Origin: JAUIET01 sp045105115
Lineage (GTDB): Bacteria; Pseudomonadota; Gammaproteobacteria; Pseudomonadales; JAUIET01
Direction of reading: 5' to 3'
Length of the DNA: 37,622 nucleotides
Assembly (NCBI GenBank): GCA_045105115.1
Contig: JBGCDE010000070.1
Span: 1 to 37,622, forward strand
Within the stretch, counting starts at the first letter, position 1; each line of letters opens with the position of its first letter. The notes under the pieces were generated by a model. The model saw nothing but the letters and a program-made list of their open reading frames with translations. It did not search any database and was not told where the DNA came from. The position numbers and the translations under genes are program-made. Shown here one piece after another: positions 23,346-30,983 of this stretch.

Positions 23346-25226
23346 CTACATTTCCTGCAGGATTCTTACGCGCTCACCCATCGGTGGAATTTCGTTCGGG
23401 TCGATGCGAACGTCCAGCATGGTTGGCTTGTTGCCTGCAAACAAGGCGTCAAAGTCAATGGCGTGCAGGTCTGCTGGGGAATTGATCACAATGCCATTGG
23501 CACCCATGGCCTCAGCCATTCCCGCAAAGTCGGTTACCGGAAGCTGCCAACCAACACGCTCGGCCGTGCCAAGCCGCTGGCCATGTTTGATCATGCCGTA
23601 CGCAGAATCATTCAATACCAGAAATAGAAGTGGAAGCTTACGTTCGAGAGCCACGGTTATTTCCTGACCGGACATGAGTATACTGCCGTCGCCAGTTATG
23701 CAGACTGTTGGCTCATTACACGCCAATGCACTGCCTACGGCGGCGCCAATAGCCCAGCCCATGGAGCCAAAGTTCATCGCTATTCGCAGATTACCTGGCA
23801 GTCTGAGATGCAGGTAATGCAAACCCCAGGCCCAGGAATTGCCAGTATCAAGAAAATAGCGCGCGTGGCTGGGCAAATGGCTACTCAGAAAATGCATCAG
23901 GTGTTGAGGCTTGATAGGCGTAGAATCATCGTACGCTGCCTCGCCATTTAAGTACTCCAGCTGTTCGGGTAGCTTATTTGGGTCAATCTCATCTTCATTG
24001 TCAGCGCTGGCAGGAAGCCGGGAGTGGTCGGTCAAAGCTGTATTGGAGGCTTGAAATTGCTCAAGCGCATTGACAGTTTCTTTGAATATGGCACGTTTAT
24101 TACCAAACACGTGCAACCTGGCCATGGGTGACTGCACAAAATTGTCTGCACAAGATTCAACGTGTATTAACTTGTTATTCAGTAGCGCCCGATCCCAGCC
24201 GGCTGTCGATGTTTCACCCAAACCAGTGCCAATAGCGATGATTTTGCCTACCTGCGGATTTTCCAGCGCTTTGCGGGAACTGGGATGGCCAGAGAAACCA
24301 AAAACACCCTTATAGCGCTTATTGTGTGCATTAACCCAACGCGCGCCACCAGGCGTGCTAATGATGTCTGCATCACATAGCTCCGCGAAACGCTCGATCT
24401 CAACAATGGCATCACCACAGCCGTGGCCCAGCATCAACACTAGTTTTTCACGGCGAGACACGCTGGCTAGCACATCTGCTTTGAATTGTGCCAGAGCCTG
24501 TGAGTCAACCGTCCAGGGTTCGCGCATTTGCGTGGCGATATTCATAAAGATTGGCTCAAAGGCGAGCGAGGTCTTCAGAATGTCTGTAGGGATACTGAGA
24601 TGTACAGGACCGCGAGGCTGCTGAAACGCTTTTGCAATTGCAGTGATCAGCTTGCCTTCCAACTGATCCGGGTGGGTCACCATGGAGTTGTAGCGGGTGC
24701 AGTGGTCAAACATACCAACTACATTCACGGCATCAGGCGTAGATTCCTGAAACGCTGAACGCCCGAAACTGGGCAGAGCACTTTGCGGAGTGATCACAAG
24801 CATCGGCGTGAACTCAGCATAAGCCGATGCCACTCCAGTAATCAAATTGGTGGCGCCTGGCCCCGTAGTGGCACAACACACACCCATTTTGCCCGATTCC
24901 CGATAATAACCTTCGGCCATAAATGCCGCACCGGTTTCATGTCGGGCAAACACCGCTTGCGGACCATATAACAGCGTGTCGCGTTTACGCGATTGCGCGC
25001 GGTCGCCTACGCTCGTGTCAAGCATGCCACCTTTCCGACGCCGCCTGGCGATCGCATTATAGAAAGGCTCAATGGCGCCGCCTTGAATACCGAACACGTA
25101 TTCCACGCCCACTTGCGCAAGATAATCAACAATCAGGTCCGAATACGTATACAACTCTTCGGCTTCATTATTGTGGCGGGATGCGTTTAACAGGGCTTTT
25201 TGCGCTGTCTTTACATTTCCGGTCAT
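23346..25226 (-). CDS. TPP-dependent acetolactate-synthase-like enzyme with a basic insertion
   Basis: A 626-residue enzyme of the thiamine-diphosphate acetolactate synthase/decarboxylase family. It has the N-terminal pyrimidine domain with catalytic Glu97 in ARHETGAAFMAEGY and TTGPGATNLITGVASA. The central domain spans about 230-380. The C-terminal pyrophosphate domain has Asp513 in TGDGSILMSGQE and LNDSAYGM, the Mg-TPP motif. Between GIQGGAIEPFYNAIA and ARHE there is a longer, Arg/Lys-rich segment (about 61-90) than in ordinary acetolactate synthases; related TPP proteins have a shorter form of it. No small regulatory subunit (ilvN) is present, arguing against branched-chain amino acid synthesis. 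It may be a decarboxylase or carboligase in the local accessory locus. Substrate unknown. Confidence 0.85.
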   Translation of the reverse strand: MTGNVKTAQKALLNASRHNNEAEELYTYSDLIVDYLAQVGVEYVFGIQGGAIEPFYNAIARRRRKGGMLDTSVGDRAQSRKRDTLLYGPQAVFARHETGAAFMAEGYYRESGKMGVCCATTGPGATNLITGVASAYAEFTPMLVITPQSALPSFGRSAFQESTPDAVNVVGMFDHCTRYNSMVTHPDQLEGKLITAIAKAFQQPRGPVHLSIPTDILKTSLAFEPIFMNIATQMREPWTVDSQALAQFKADVLASVSRREKLVLMLGHGCGDAIVEIERFAELCDADIISTPGGARWVNAHNKRYKGVFGFSGHPSSRKALENPQVGKIIAIGTGLGETSTAGWDRALLNNKLIHVESCADNFVQSPMARLHVFGNKRAIFKETVNALEQFQASNTALTDHSRLPASADNEDEIDPNKLPEQLEYLNGEAAYDDSTPIKPQHLMHFLSSHLPSHARYFLDTGNSWAWGLHYLHLRLPGNLRIAMNFGSMGWAIGAAVGSALACNEPTVCITGDGSILMSGQEITVALERKLPLLFLVLNDSAYGMIKHGQRLGTAERVGWQLPVTDFAGMAEAMGANGIVINSPADLHAIDFDALFAGNKPTMLDVRIDPNEIPPMGERVRILQEM

Positions 25227-25660
25227 TTAGGCGACTTCTCTCAAGTAAAGCGATAATGATCTGATCTTTGGACAGCGTCTATCTGAGCACTAAAGGATCA
25301 TGTCGCAATGATGTTATCGTCGATTTGTTCAAAAATCCATCACATTCTAGGCTAGGCGGACAAATGGGGAAGAAACACACCTATCGTTTCCACTATGCCG
25401 GCGGATGCAACTGCGCAACTAATGTGCAATCCACACAGATGGTAATTTAAAGCTTGAGAGATGTCACCTAAGTTTTTGATAAATAAACGTAAATTGCTCG
25501 ACAGATAATCAAATATGCCGTTTATCACCTGACCACTGACGGTCTAATTAAGCGGCGAATAAATCTTGAACGCCAAAATATTGTCTAAGCTTAAGAGATA
25601 AATAAAGTAGCGCGTCGACTTTCTGCTGAACAGTTGCTGCGCGTCGCCAATGGATAGCGT
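25227..25660. other. Gene-free divergent intergenic region of 434 bases
   Basis: Between the TPP enzyme gene (minus) and the binding-protein gene (plus) I see no convincing gene: the open frames are under 65 codons and have no family resemblance. It is AT-rich in its right half (about 25440-25610) and holds an imperfect direct repeat and a short GCGCGTCG repeat at 25610 and 25639. It presumably carries the promoters of both flanking genes; a small RNA cannot be excluded. Confidence 0.5.
25450..25599. repeat. Imperfect direct repeat AAGCTT(G/A)AGAGAT
   Basis: Thirteen-base copies at 25450-25462 and 25587-25599 differ at one position. They lie in the divergent promoter region, 137 bases apart start to start, and could be paired binding sites of one regulator. 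Chance remains possible with only two copies. Confidence 0.4.
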
Positions 25661-26620
25661 TTGAGCCGAACTTTAAGGCCCGGAATACAGCGAGTACGTC
25701 ACTTAGGTGGTGTAGTGGCTTGTGCCGTAATGCTAATAGTTTTGCTGCTACCTGCATCCGTGCTGGCGGCTACTCGTGTTGCGATTCTCATTCCGCAAAC
25801 GCCGTCCAAAGCTCAGGCAATTTATGAAGAAATATACTCTGGTGTGATGTTGGCTGCTAACGCAGAACTGATACGCTTCAACGTCAGTGCTGACACCACC
25901 GCCGAGCAAGTGAAACAGTGGCTGCACGAACACAAACCATCTGCAGTAATCACTATCAGCAAAACGCCTTACGAATACGCCAGCAGTTCGGGGCTGAACG
26001 TGCCGCTGATTGTTGGTGGATTGGGGTCTACTCCCAATGGCGTGTCCGGCGTATCTCTAGCGGGTGATCCTGCCGAGTTTTTTGCGAATGCAAAACAAAT
26101 CGCCCCGACCGTAGAGCGGGTGTATCTGGTCTACAACGAAAGCATGAACGGCTGGTGGCTTGACGATGCGCACAAAAGTGCTGAGCAAAACGGTCTTGAG
26201 TTGGTTGCACTTGAAGCCGCGTCGGTTCGTAAAGGCGCCAAGATCTACAAGAAAATGCTCAAGGATGCGCGCAAAGACAAAGACGCCGTCTGGATTCCAT
26301 TGGTCACTGTTGTACCCTCGAAAACTGTATTGCCAATGGTACTTCGAAAAGCGTGGGACAAACATCTTGTGGTTTTTACCAACAGTCCGATCCACGCAAA
26401 GCAAGGCGCCCTGTTCTCGCTGTACCCAGATAACGCAGCGATGGGGGCGCAGTTGATGGAACTGGCGCTAGAGCGGGCAGAGGCCGATAACACTGAACCT
26501 CGCGTTGTCATGGCGAGAAACATGAAGCGCGCTTTCAATTGGCGTACAGCGTCTCACCTTGGACTCAAATACACTCTGGACGAGGAGGCTGGCTTTGACA
26601 GAATCTACCCAGTTCAATAG
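25661..26620 (+). CDS. Periplasmic substrate-binding protein (ABC_sub_bind type) paired with a histidine kinase
   Basis: A 319-residue exported protein: Arg-rich N-region (residues 3-13), hydrophobic core 18-32 and cleavage after VLA near 36. The mature part begins ATRVAILIPQTPSKAQAIYEEIYSGV, a Rossmann-like strand-helix start of the ABC_sub_bind periplasmic family. Later segments PLIVGGLGSTPNGVSGVSL and VPSKTVLPMVLRKAWDKHLVVFTNSP fit the two-lobe fold. No permease or ATPase gene is adjacent; instead its end overlaps the kinase gene by 26 bases. It probably serves as a periplasmic sensor for the kinase, as LuxP does for LuxQ or TorT for TorS. The TTG start at 25661 gives a full signal peptide; an ATG at residue 24 would truncate it. 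Ligand unknown. Confidence 0.78.
   Translation: MSRTLRPGIQRVRHLGGVVACAVMLIVLLLPASVLAATRVAILIPQTPSKAQAIYEEIYSGVMLAANAELIRFNVSADTTAEQVKQWLHEHKPSAVITISKTPYEYASSSGLNVPLIVGGLGSTPNGVSGVSLAGDPAEFFANAKQIAPTVERVYLVYNESMNGWWLDDAHKSAEQNGLELVALEAASVRKGAKIYKKMLKDARKDKDAVWIPLVTVVPSKTVLPMVLRKAWDKHLVVFTNSPIHAKQGALFSLYPDNAAMGAQLMELALERAEADNTEPRVVMARNMKRAFNWRTASHLGLKYTLDEEAGFDRIYPVQ
26582..26588 (+). promoter_or_regulatory. Strong ribosome binding site deciding the TTG start of the kinase
   Basis: GAGGAGG lies six bases before the TTG at 26595, inside the 3' end of the binding-protein gene. It fixes this non-ATG start; a TTG further up at 26559 has no such site. Confidence 0.75.
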
Positions 26621-28214
26621 CGCACAAGCAAGCCTTCGCTTACCATCAAACCAGCAGAAACGTGTTAGTTTTCGCCAGCAATTGTTTTCCATCTTCGCTG
26701 GATTTGGTCTGATGATCGCGGTGGCAGCTGCACTTGCCTACGCCTATTCCACTACCCAATACCTGCGTGAGCTATACGTTGGCCAAGCCCTTCAAGCTAC
26801 TGAGAATTTCGCAGGTTTAAGCGAACTCGCCTTGTTGTACGAAAGTGGTGACAATGCCGTAGGCGCCGCATCCGCAACCTTGTCTTTTCCGTCCATAAAA
26901 TTCGTATCTGTTATCACTGCTGACGGCACGGTATTACTCGAACAAGGCAACTGGAATGGCAAGAAATTTCCATTCAATGGCAAGCACCCAGAGCAGAAAG
27001 AGGCGGAACTGCTGGGTACGCAAAGCGAGGCATGGCATTTCTGGGCGCCCGTTTACACGCTCACAGAAGAAAACACCTCCTTGGGTGCTACCGGGTCTGC
27101 GGAAAAAGAATATCTTGGTTACGTGTATGTTGTTGAAGATCAGCGCGAGTTTATAGCAGCTGAGTATGAAATTTTTCGCAAAAATATATTGATTGGCTTG
27201 CTTGGCGGGCTCGTCTTCATTCTAATACTGCATCTGCTACTTAATCGCTTGTTGGCACCGATGAACAGGTTGGTAAAAGTAATGGAAAAAACGCGCGCGG
27301 GCGATACAACGGTTCGCGCATTACCAAAAGGACCAGCGGAAATCGTCGATATGGCGGAAGTGTACAATAAGGTCATGGACAATCTCGCTGATCGCGACGC
27401 CAAATTATTGCGTCATACCGAAATTCTTGAATCGGAAGTTAGCCTGCGCACGCAAGAACTGGTGCAAGCTCGCGACCAGGCAATTGACGCAAGTCGACAC
27501 AAGTCTGAGTTTCTTGCCAACATGAGCCACGAACTGCGCACGCCATTGCAAGCGATATTGGGGTATTCAGATATAGTGCGGGAAGGTCTGGAAGATGAGT
27601 GCATGGACGACTTCGTTGAAGACATAGAACGAATTACCCATAACGCCTCTCACCTGCTGACACTGATTAACAGCATACTCGACTTGTCGAAAATCGAAGC
27701 CGGGCGAATGGATCTGAAAATCAGCCCGGTGTGTGTTGCCAAGGTTGTAAAACGGGCCAGTGATACGCTGCAGCCTTTAATGCAACAAAATCAAAACGAA
27801 TTAAAAATTGATGTTGACGAAGACGAACTTAAAATCGGCATTGATGAAACCAAACTGCTGCAAGTATTGCTAAACCTCGCAAGCAACGCGGGCAAGTTCA
27901 CCAAGAACGGAGTGGTTTCTATTCGTGTGCGCCACGCAACTGACAGTCTGCAAATCGACGTGGAAGATACCGGCATTGGCATGGATAAAGAGCATCTCAA
28001 TCTGATTTTTGATCCGTTCAGGCAGATTGACGGCAGTACAACACGTGAGTTTGAAGGAACAGGTCTCGGCCTTTCGATTACGCGCCGCTTCTGCGAAGTA
28101 ATGGGTGGGCATATCAGTGTGACCAGTGAACCAGACAAAGGGTCATGCTTCAGCGTGAACTTCCCTTTGCCCATCACTGGCCAGGCCGACTCTGCGATTG
28201 ACCCTACCGTCTAG
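26595..28214 (+). CDS. Membrane-bound sensor histidine kinase (orphan)
   Basis: A 539-residue kinase. The N-terminal helix (LFSIFAGFGLMIAVAAALAYA, near residues 30-50) and a second helix near 200-222 frame a periplasmic sensor of about 150 residues with ITADGTVLLEQGNWNG, resembling PDC/dCache or CHASE8 sensors. A HAMP linker follows (LLAPMNRLVKVMEKTRAGD), then a coiled segment and a HisKA domain with phospho-His312 in FLANMSHELRTPLQAILG. The ATPase domain has N-box NLASNAGKF, DTGIGM, FDPFRQ and EGTGLGLSITRRF. It has no receiver or HPt domain and no adjacent response regulator. The gene overlaps that of the binding protein, so the two products probably work together. Its stop overlaps that of the next, convergent gene. 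The output is unknown. Confidence 0.92.
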   Translation: MTESTQFNSAQASLRLPSNQQKRVSFRQQLFSIFAGFGLMIAVAAALAYAYSTTQYLRELYVGQALQATENFAGLSELALLYESGDNAVGAASATLSFPSIKFVSVITADGTVLLEQGNWNGKKFPFNGKHPEQKEAELLGTQSEAWHFWAPVYTLTEENTSLGATGSAEKEYLGYVYVVEDQREFIAAEYEIFRKNILIGLLGGLVFILILHLLLNRLLAPMNRLVKVMEKTRAGDTTVRALPKGPAEIVDMAEVYNKVMDNLADRDAKLLRHTEILESEVSLRTQELVQARDQAIDASRHKSEFLANMSHELRTPLQAILGYSDIVREGLEDECMDDFVEDIERITHNASHLLTLINSILDLSKIEAGRMDLKISPVCVAKVVKRASDTLQPLMQQNQNELKIDVDEDELKIGIDETKLLQVLLNLASNAGKFTKNGVVSIRVRHATDSLQIDVEDTGIGMDKEHLNLIFDPFRQIDGSTTREFEGTGLGLSITRRFCEVMGGHISVTSEPDKGSCFSVNFPLPITGQADSAIDPTV

Positions 28215-28933
28215 TCCAGAGAACCTGGCTTCAGCAGAGTTCTCAGCCAATTAAGCCAGCCGTTATCTTTTAACACCATATGATCAATGCGGTCATATTC
28301 TTCTGCAAGACGCTCAGGGTCCGCAAAAAACTCTTCGCGAGTTCGCATAGTGCGGCTCGTATCAAGTTGCTTAACCACTACCGCCGGATTTCCTGCAACC
28401 ACAACATTAGGGGGTATATCGCGAGTCACGACCGCTCTTGCAGCAACAATACTGTTGTCACCAATGGTCACACCTTTTAGCACAGTAGAATGATCGCCCA
28501 ACCAAACATTGCGACCGATGTTAACCGGTGTCTTTGTTGCTGGGCGCTCAACGCGGTCGTACAAACCATGCCAGTCGGAATCGGTGATATAGACACCATT
28601 GGCAATCAGGCAGCTGTCGCCAATGGTGATGTGCTCGCACGCACTGATGCGTACCCCAGGCGCCAACAGCACCGAATGACCTATAGTCACGCCACCGCCA
28701 TCGGGTTCATGCCCCCATACCCCGATGGTGGTGGGGCTGGCAGGCTCAGCAATGATTGTGACCGAATCACCAATACGAATATTGGGACCGTTAACCTTGA
28801 TATGCCAAGGCTTCATCATCGTTGGATACACGCCCAGAGCATCTAGCTGTGGGCGAATAAAGTGTTCAACATACCAATTGCGAAATCGCAGATAGGTCTT
28901 TTTGAGAAGATAAGGTCGTCGGTCCTGGCGCAT
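28211..28933 (-). CDS. Hexapeptide-repeat (left-handed beta-helix) acyltransferase
   Basis: A 240-residue acetyl/acyltransferase of the maltose/galactoside O-acetyltransferase-like group. Hexapeptide repeats run from about residue 50 to 185: IRIGDSVTI, VTIGHSVLLAPGVRI, ITIGDSCLIANGVYI, VNIGRNVWLGDHSTVLKGVTIGDNSIVAARAVVT, then the closing NVVVAGNPAVVVKQL. The likely catalytic His is in ITDSDWHGLYD (about residue 121). An N-terminal helix precedes, and a C-terminal helical tail (about 195-240) may help trimerise. Its acceptor, perhaps a sugar of a surface polymer, is unknown. It is divergent from cysE, itself a hexapeptide acyltransferase. There is no visible Shine-Dalgarno and a -10 box only nine bases from the ATG, so the mRNA may be nearly leaderless. 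Confidence 0.85.
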   Translation of the reverse strand: MRQDRRPYLLKKTYLRFRNWYVEHFIRPQLDALGVYPTMMKPWHIKVNGPNIRIGDSVTIIAEPASPTTIGVWGHEPDGGGVTIGHSVLLAPGVRISACEHITIGDSCLIANGVYITDSDWHGLYDRVERPATKTPVNIGRNVWLGDHSTVLKGVTIGDNSIVAARAVVTRDIPPNVVVAGNPAVVVKQLDTSRTMRTREEFFADPERLAEEYDRIDHMVLKDNGWLNWLRTLLKPGSLD

Positions 28934-28941
28934 GACGGCCG

Positions 28942-28947
28942 ATTATA
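28942..28947 (-). promoter_or_regulatory. Perfect -10 box (TATAAT) very close to the acyltransferase start
   Basis: Read on the minus strand, 28947-28942 is TATAAT. Transcription would begin about six or seven bases on, leaving only a few bases before the ATG at 28933. A clear -35 at 16-18 bases is not seen. Confidence 0.35.
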
Positions 28948-29049
28948 CATGCACAATCGCTTTGCAACATTGAACGATCAAGAGAGGCTGCCGAATATTC
29001 AGCTTTGCGGTAAACTGAGCGGCCAGCAGCGAATTTTGGAGGCCCGATC

Positions 29050-29871
29050 ATGTCCAACCAAGCTCACAATGCAATTTCGTCGCGAGAAATATCAGACCCG
29101 ATCTGGCGTTTAATCTGCGAAGAAACACGACTGAACGCCAATCAAGAGCCGATTTTGGCCAGTTTTCTGCACGCTACTATTTTGAATCATGACAGTCTTG
29201 AAGCGGCTCTCAGCTTTCACCTGGCGAACAAATTGCACAGCAGCACAGCGTCGGCATTGTTGTTACGAGAAGTGATCGAGCAAGCGCTTGATTCGGACGA
29301 ATCAATCGGCATTGCCCTGCGAGCCGATCTACATGCATTTGCTGAGCGCGATTCTGCCTGCACGCAGATGAGTACACCATTTCTTTTTTACTCCGGCTTT
29401 CAGGCGCTGCAGGCGTACCGCATAGCACATTGGCTGTGGGGTCAAAAAAGAGAGTCGCTGGCACTGTATTTACAAAACCGCATCTCAATGGAGTTTGCGG
29501 TCGACATACATCCGGCCGCCGTTATTGGTCAGGGCATCATGCTTGACCATGCAACCGGAATAGTGATCGGCGAAACCGCCGTGGTTGGTGATAACGTATC
29601 TATTCTGCAAGGAGTGACACTTGGCGGCACAGGTAAAGTCAGCGGTGACCGACATCCAAAGGTAGGTGACTTTGTATTGTTAAGTGCTGGCGCAAAGGTA
29701 CTAGGCAACATCAAGATTGGCGATTGTGCAAAAGTGGGTGCGGGAAGCGTAGTCTTGAAAGACGTTCCGGCAAATTGCACTGTTGCTGGCGTGCCTGCCG
29801 AAATTGTTGGGCGTTGCTGCAATCAACCTGCCCTTGAAATGGATCATGAGATAGAAAACGATTCTATCTAG
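29050..29871 (+). CDS. cysE: Serine O-acetyltransferase (cysteine biosynthesis)
   Basis: CysE transfers acetyl from acetyl-CoA to L-serine, the first committed step to cysteine, in the cytosol. The 273-residue length equals E. coli CysE. The N-terminal helical domain (IWRLICEETRLNANQEPILASFLHATILNHDSLE) is followed by the beta-helix with GFQALQAYRIAHWLW, EFAVDIHPAAVIGQGIMLDHATGIVIGETAVVGDNVSI and GVTLGGTG. The catalytic histidines are those in DIHP and LDHATG. GGAGG at 29038-29042, seven bases before the ATG, is a good ribosome site. It stands alone and converges on hemE. In CysE the extreme C-terminus binds cysteine synthase and ends in Ile; this protein also ends in Ile (ENDSI), consistent with that complex. 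Confidence 0.96.
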   Translation: MSNQAHNAISSREISDPIWRLICEETRLNANQEPILASFLHATILNHDSLEAALSFHLANKLHSSTASALLLREVIEQALDSDESIGIALRADLHAFAERDSACTQMSTPFLFYSGFQALQAYRIAHWLWGQKRESLALYLQNRISMEFAVDIHPAAVIGQGIMLDHATGIVIGETAVVGDNVSILQGVTLGGTGKVSGDRHPKVGDFVLLSAGAKVLGNIKIGDCAKVGAGSVVLKDVPANCTVAGVPAEIVGRCCNQPALEMDHEIENDSI

Positions 29872-29883
29872 CCCAGCAATGCG

Positions 29884-29909
29884 AGCGATTTACTCTTTTA
29901 TCTATCGCT
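29884..29909. terminator. Weak hairpin between convergent cysE and hemE
   Basis: AGCGAT (29884-29889) can pair with ATCGCT (29904-29909) across a 14-base T-rich loop, followed by GCTTTT. It sits in the 53-base convergent gap and could stop transcription weakly; a six-pair stem with this loop is not strong. Confidence 0.3.
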
Positions 29910-29924
29910 AGCTTTTACGTATCT

Positions 29925-30983
29925 CTAACTTTGGTGGTATTGAGGGGAGAGTTCGTGCACGGCGTCAATGAAGGCCTTCGCATTATCTGGTTCAATATCA
30001 GGTGTTATGCCATGGCCGAGATTAAACACATGGCCAGTACCATGACCATAGGATGCAAGAATACTGCCCACTTCCACGCGGATTCGCTCTGGGCTAGCAC
30101 GTAATAAGGCTGGGTCCATATTACCTTGCAAGGCCACCTTTCCATCGACAGCTCGCCTGGCCGTACCGATGTCCATAGTCCAGTCTAATCCAACACAATC
30201 GCACTCTATTCCTGCAATTTCTGGCAGCCATAGCCCGCCATTTTTAGTAAACACAATCACCGGAACGTCTGACGCAGTATTCGCCTGCTTTACGCCTTTG
30301 ACGATTTTCCGCATATACGCCAATGAAAATTCTTCATACGCTGTGGGGCTTAACACACCGCCCCAGGTATCGAAAATTTGCACGGCCTGGGCGCCGGCAT
30401 CAATTTGCGCGTTGAGATAATTGATCACTGAATCTGCCAGTTTATCCAGCAGCAAATGCATTGCCTCCGGCTCACGAAACGCCAAAGTTTTTATCCGTGC
30501 AAAATCTTTGGTGCTGCCACCTTCAATCATGTAAGTCGCCAGAGTCCACGGACTACCAGAAAACCCAATAAGCGGTACTCGATTATTCAATTCTTTGCGA
30601 ATCAGCTTCACTGCGTCAATCACATAAGGCAGATCTTTACTGGTCTGCAATACTTCAAGCTTTTCAATCGCAGCGGCTGTTCTGACAGGCTCTCGAAATT
30701 TAGGGCCTTCGCCTTCAGCGAAATACAAACCCAGACCCATAGCATCAGGAATAGTCAGTATGTCGGAAAACAAAATCGCTGCATCCAACTCAAAACGCTC
30801 AAGAGGTTGCAAGGTTACTTCACAGGCCAGCTCAGGATTGGCAAACAAATCCTGAATGCCACCCGCTTTTTGCCGAGTGGCACGATATTCCGGCAAATAA
30901 CGGCCAGCCTGGCGCATCATCCAAACCGGTGTGTAATCAACTGGCTCGCGCCGCAGCGCACGCAAAAAAGTATCGTTAGACAT
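29925..30983 (-). CDS. hemE: Uroporphyrinogen decarboxylase (heme biosynthesis)
   Basis: HemE removes four carboxyl groups from uroporphyrinogen III to give coproporphyrinogen III in the cytosol. The 352-residue protein (E. coli 354) has the N-terminal signature PVWMMRQAGRYLPEYR, the catalytic Asp in FSDILTIPDAMGL, GFSGSPWTLATYMIEGG, VQIFDTWGG and FNLGHGITPD. The start is the ATG at 30983, giving MSNDTFLRAL as in the family; an in-frame extension to 31016 begins inside gltD and adds unmatched residues. It overlaps the end of gltD by eight bases, so gltB-gltD-hemE is one transcriptional unit, a common gammaproteobacterial arrangement. Complete and with no missing residues noted. Confidence 0.97.
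   Translation of the reverse strand: MSNDTFLRALRREPVDYTPVWMMRQAGRYLPEYRATRQKAGGIQDLFANPELACEVTLQPLERFELDAAILFSDILTIPDAMGLGLYFAEGEGPKFREPVRTAAAIEKLEVLQTSKDLPYVIDAVKLIRKELNNRVPLIGFSGSPWTLATYMIEGGSTKDFARIKTLAFREPEAMHLLLDKLADSVINYLNAQIDAGAQAVQIFDTWGGVLSPTAYEEFSLAYMRKIVKGVKQANTASDVPVIVFTKNGGLWLPEIAGIECDCVGLDWTMDIGTARRAVDGKVALQGNMDPALLRASPERIRVEVGSILASYGHGTGHVFNLGHGITPDIEPDNAKAFIDAVHELSPQYHQS

Noticed and set aside
25268..25450. 60-codon open frame in the 434-base intergenic region
   Set aside because: No ribosome site, no hydrophobic or family pattern; not better than chance.
29050..29871. cysE and the divergent hexapeptide acyltransferase as a recent duplication
   Set aside because: They share only the generic beta-helix repeat; N-terminal domains and lengths differ.
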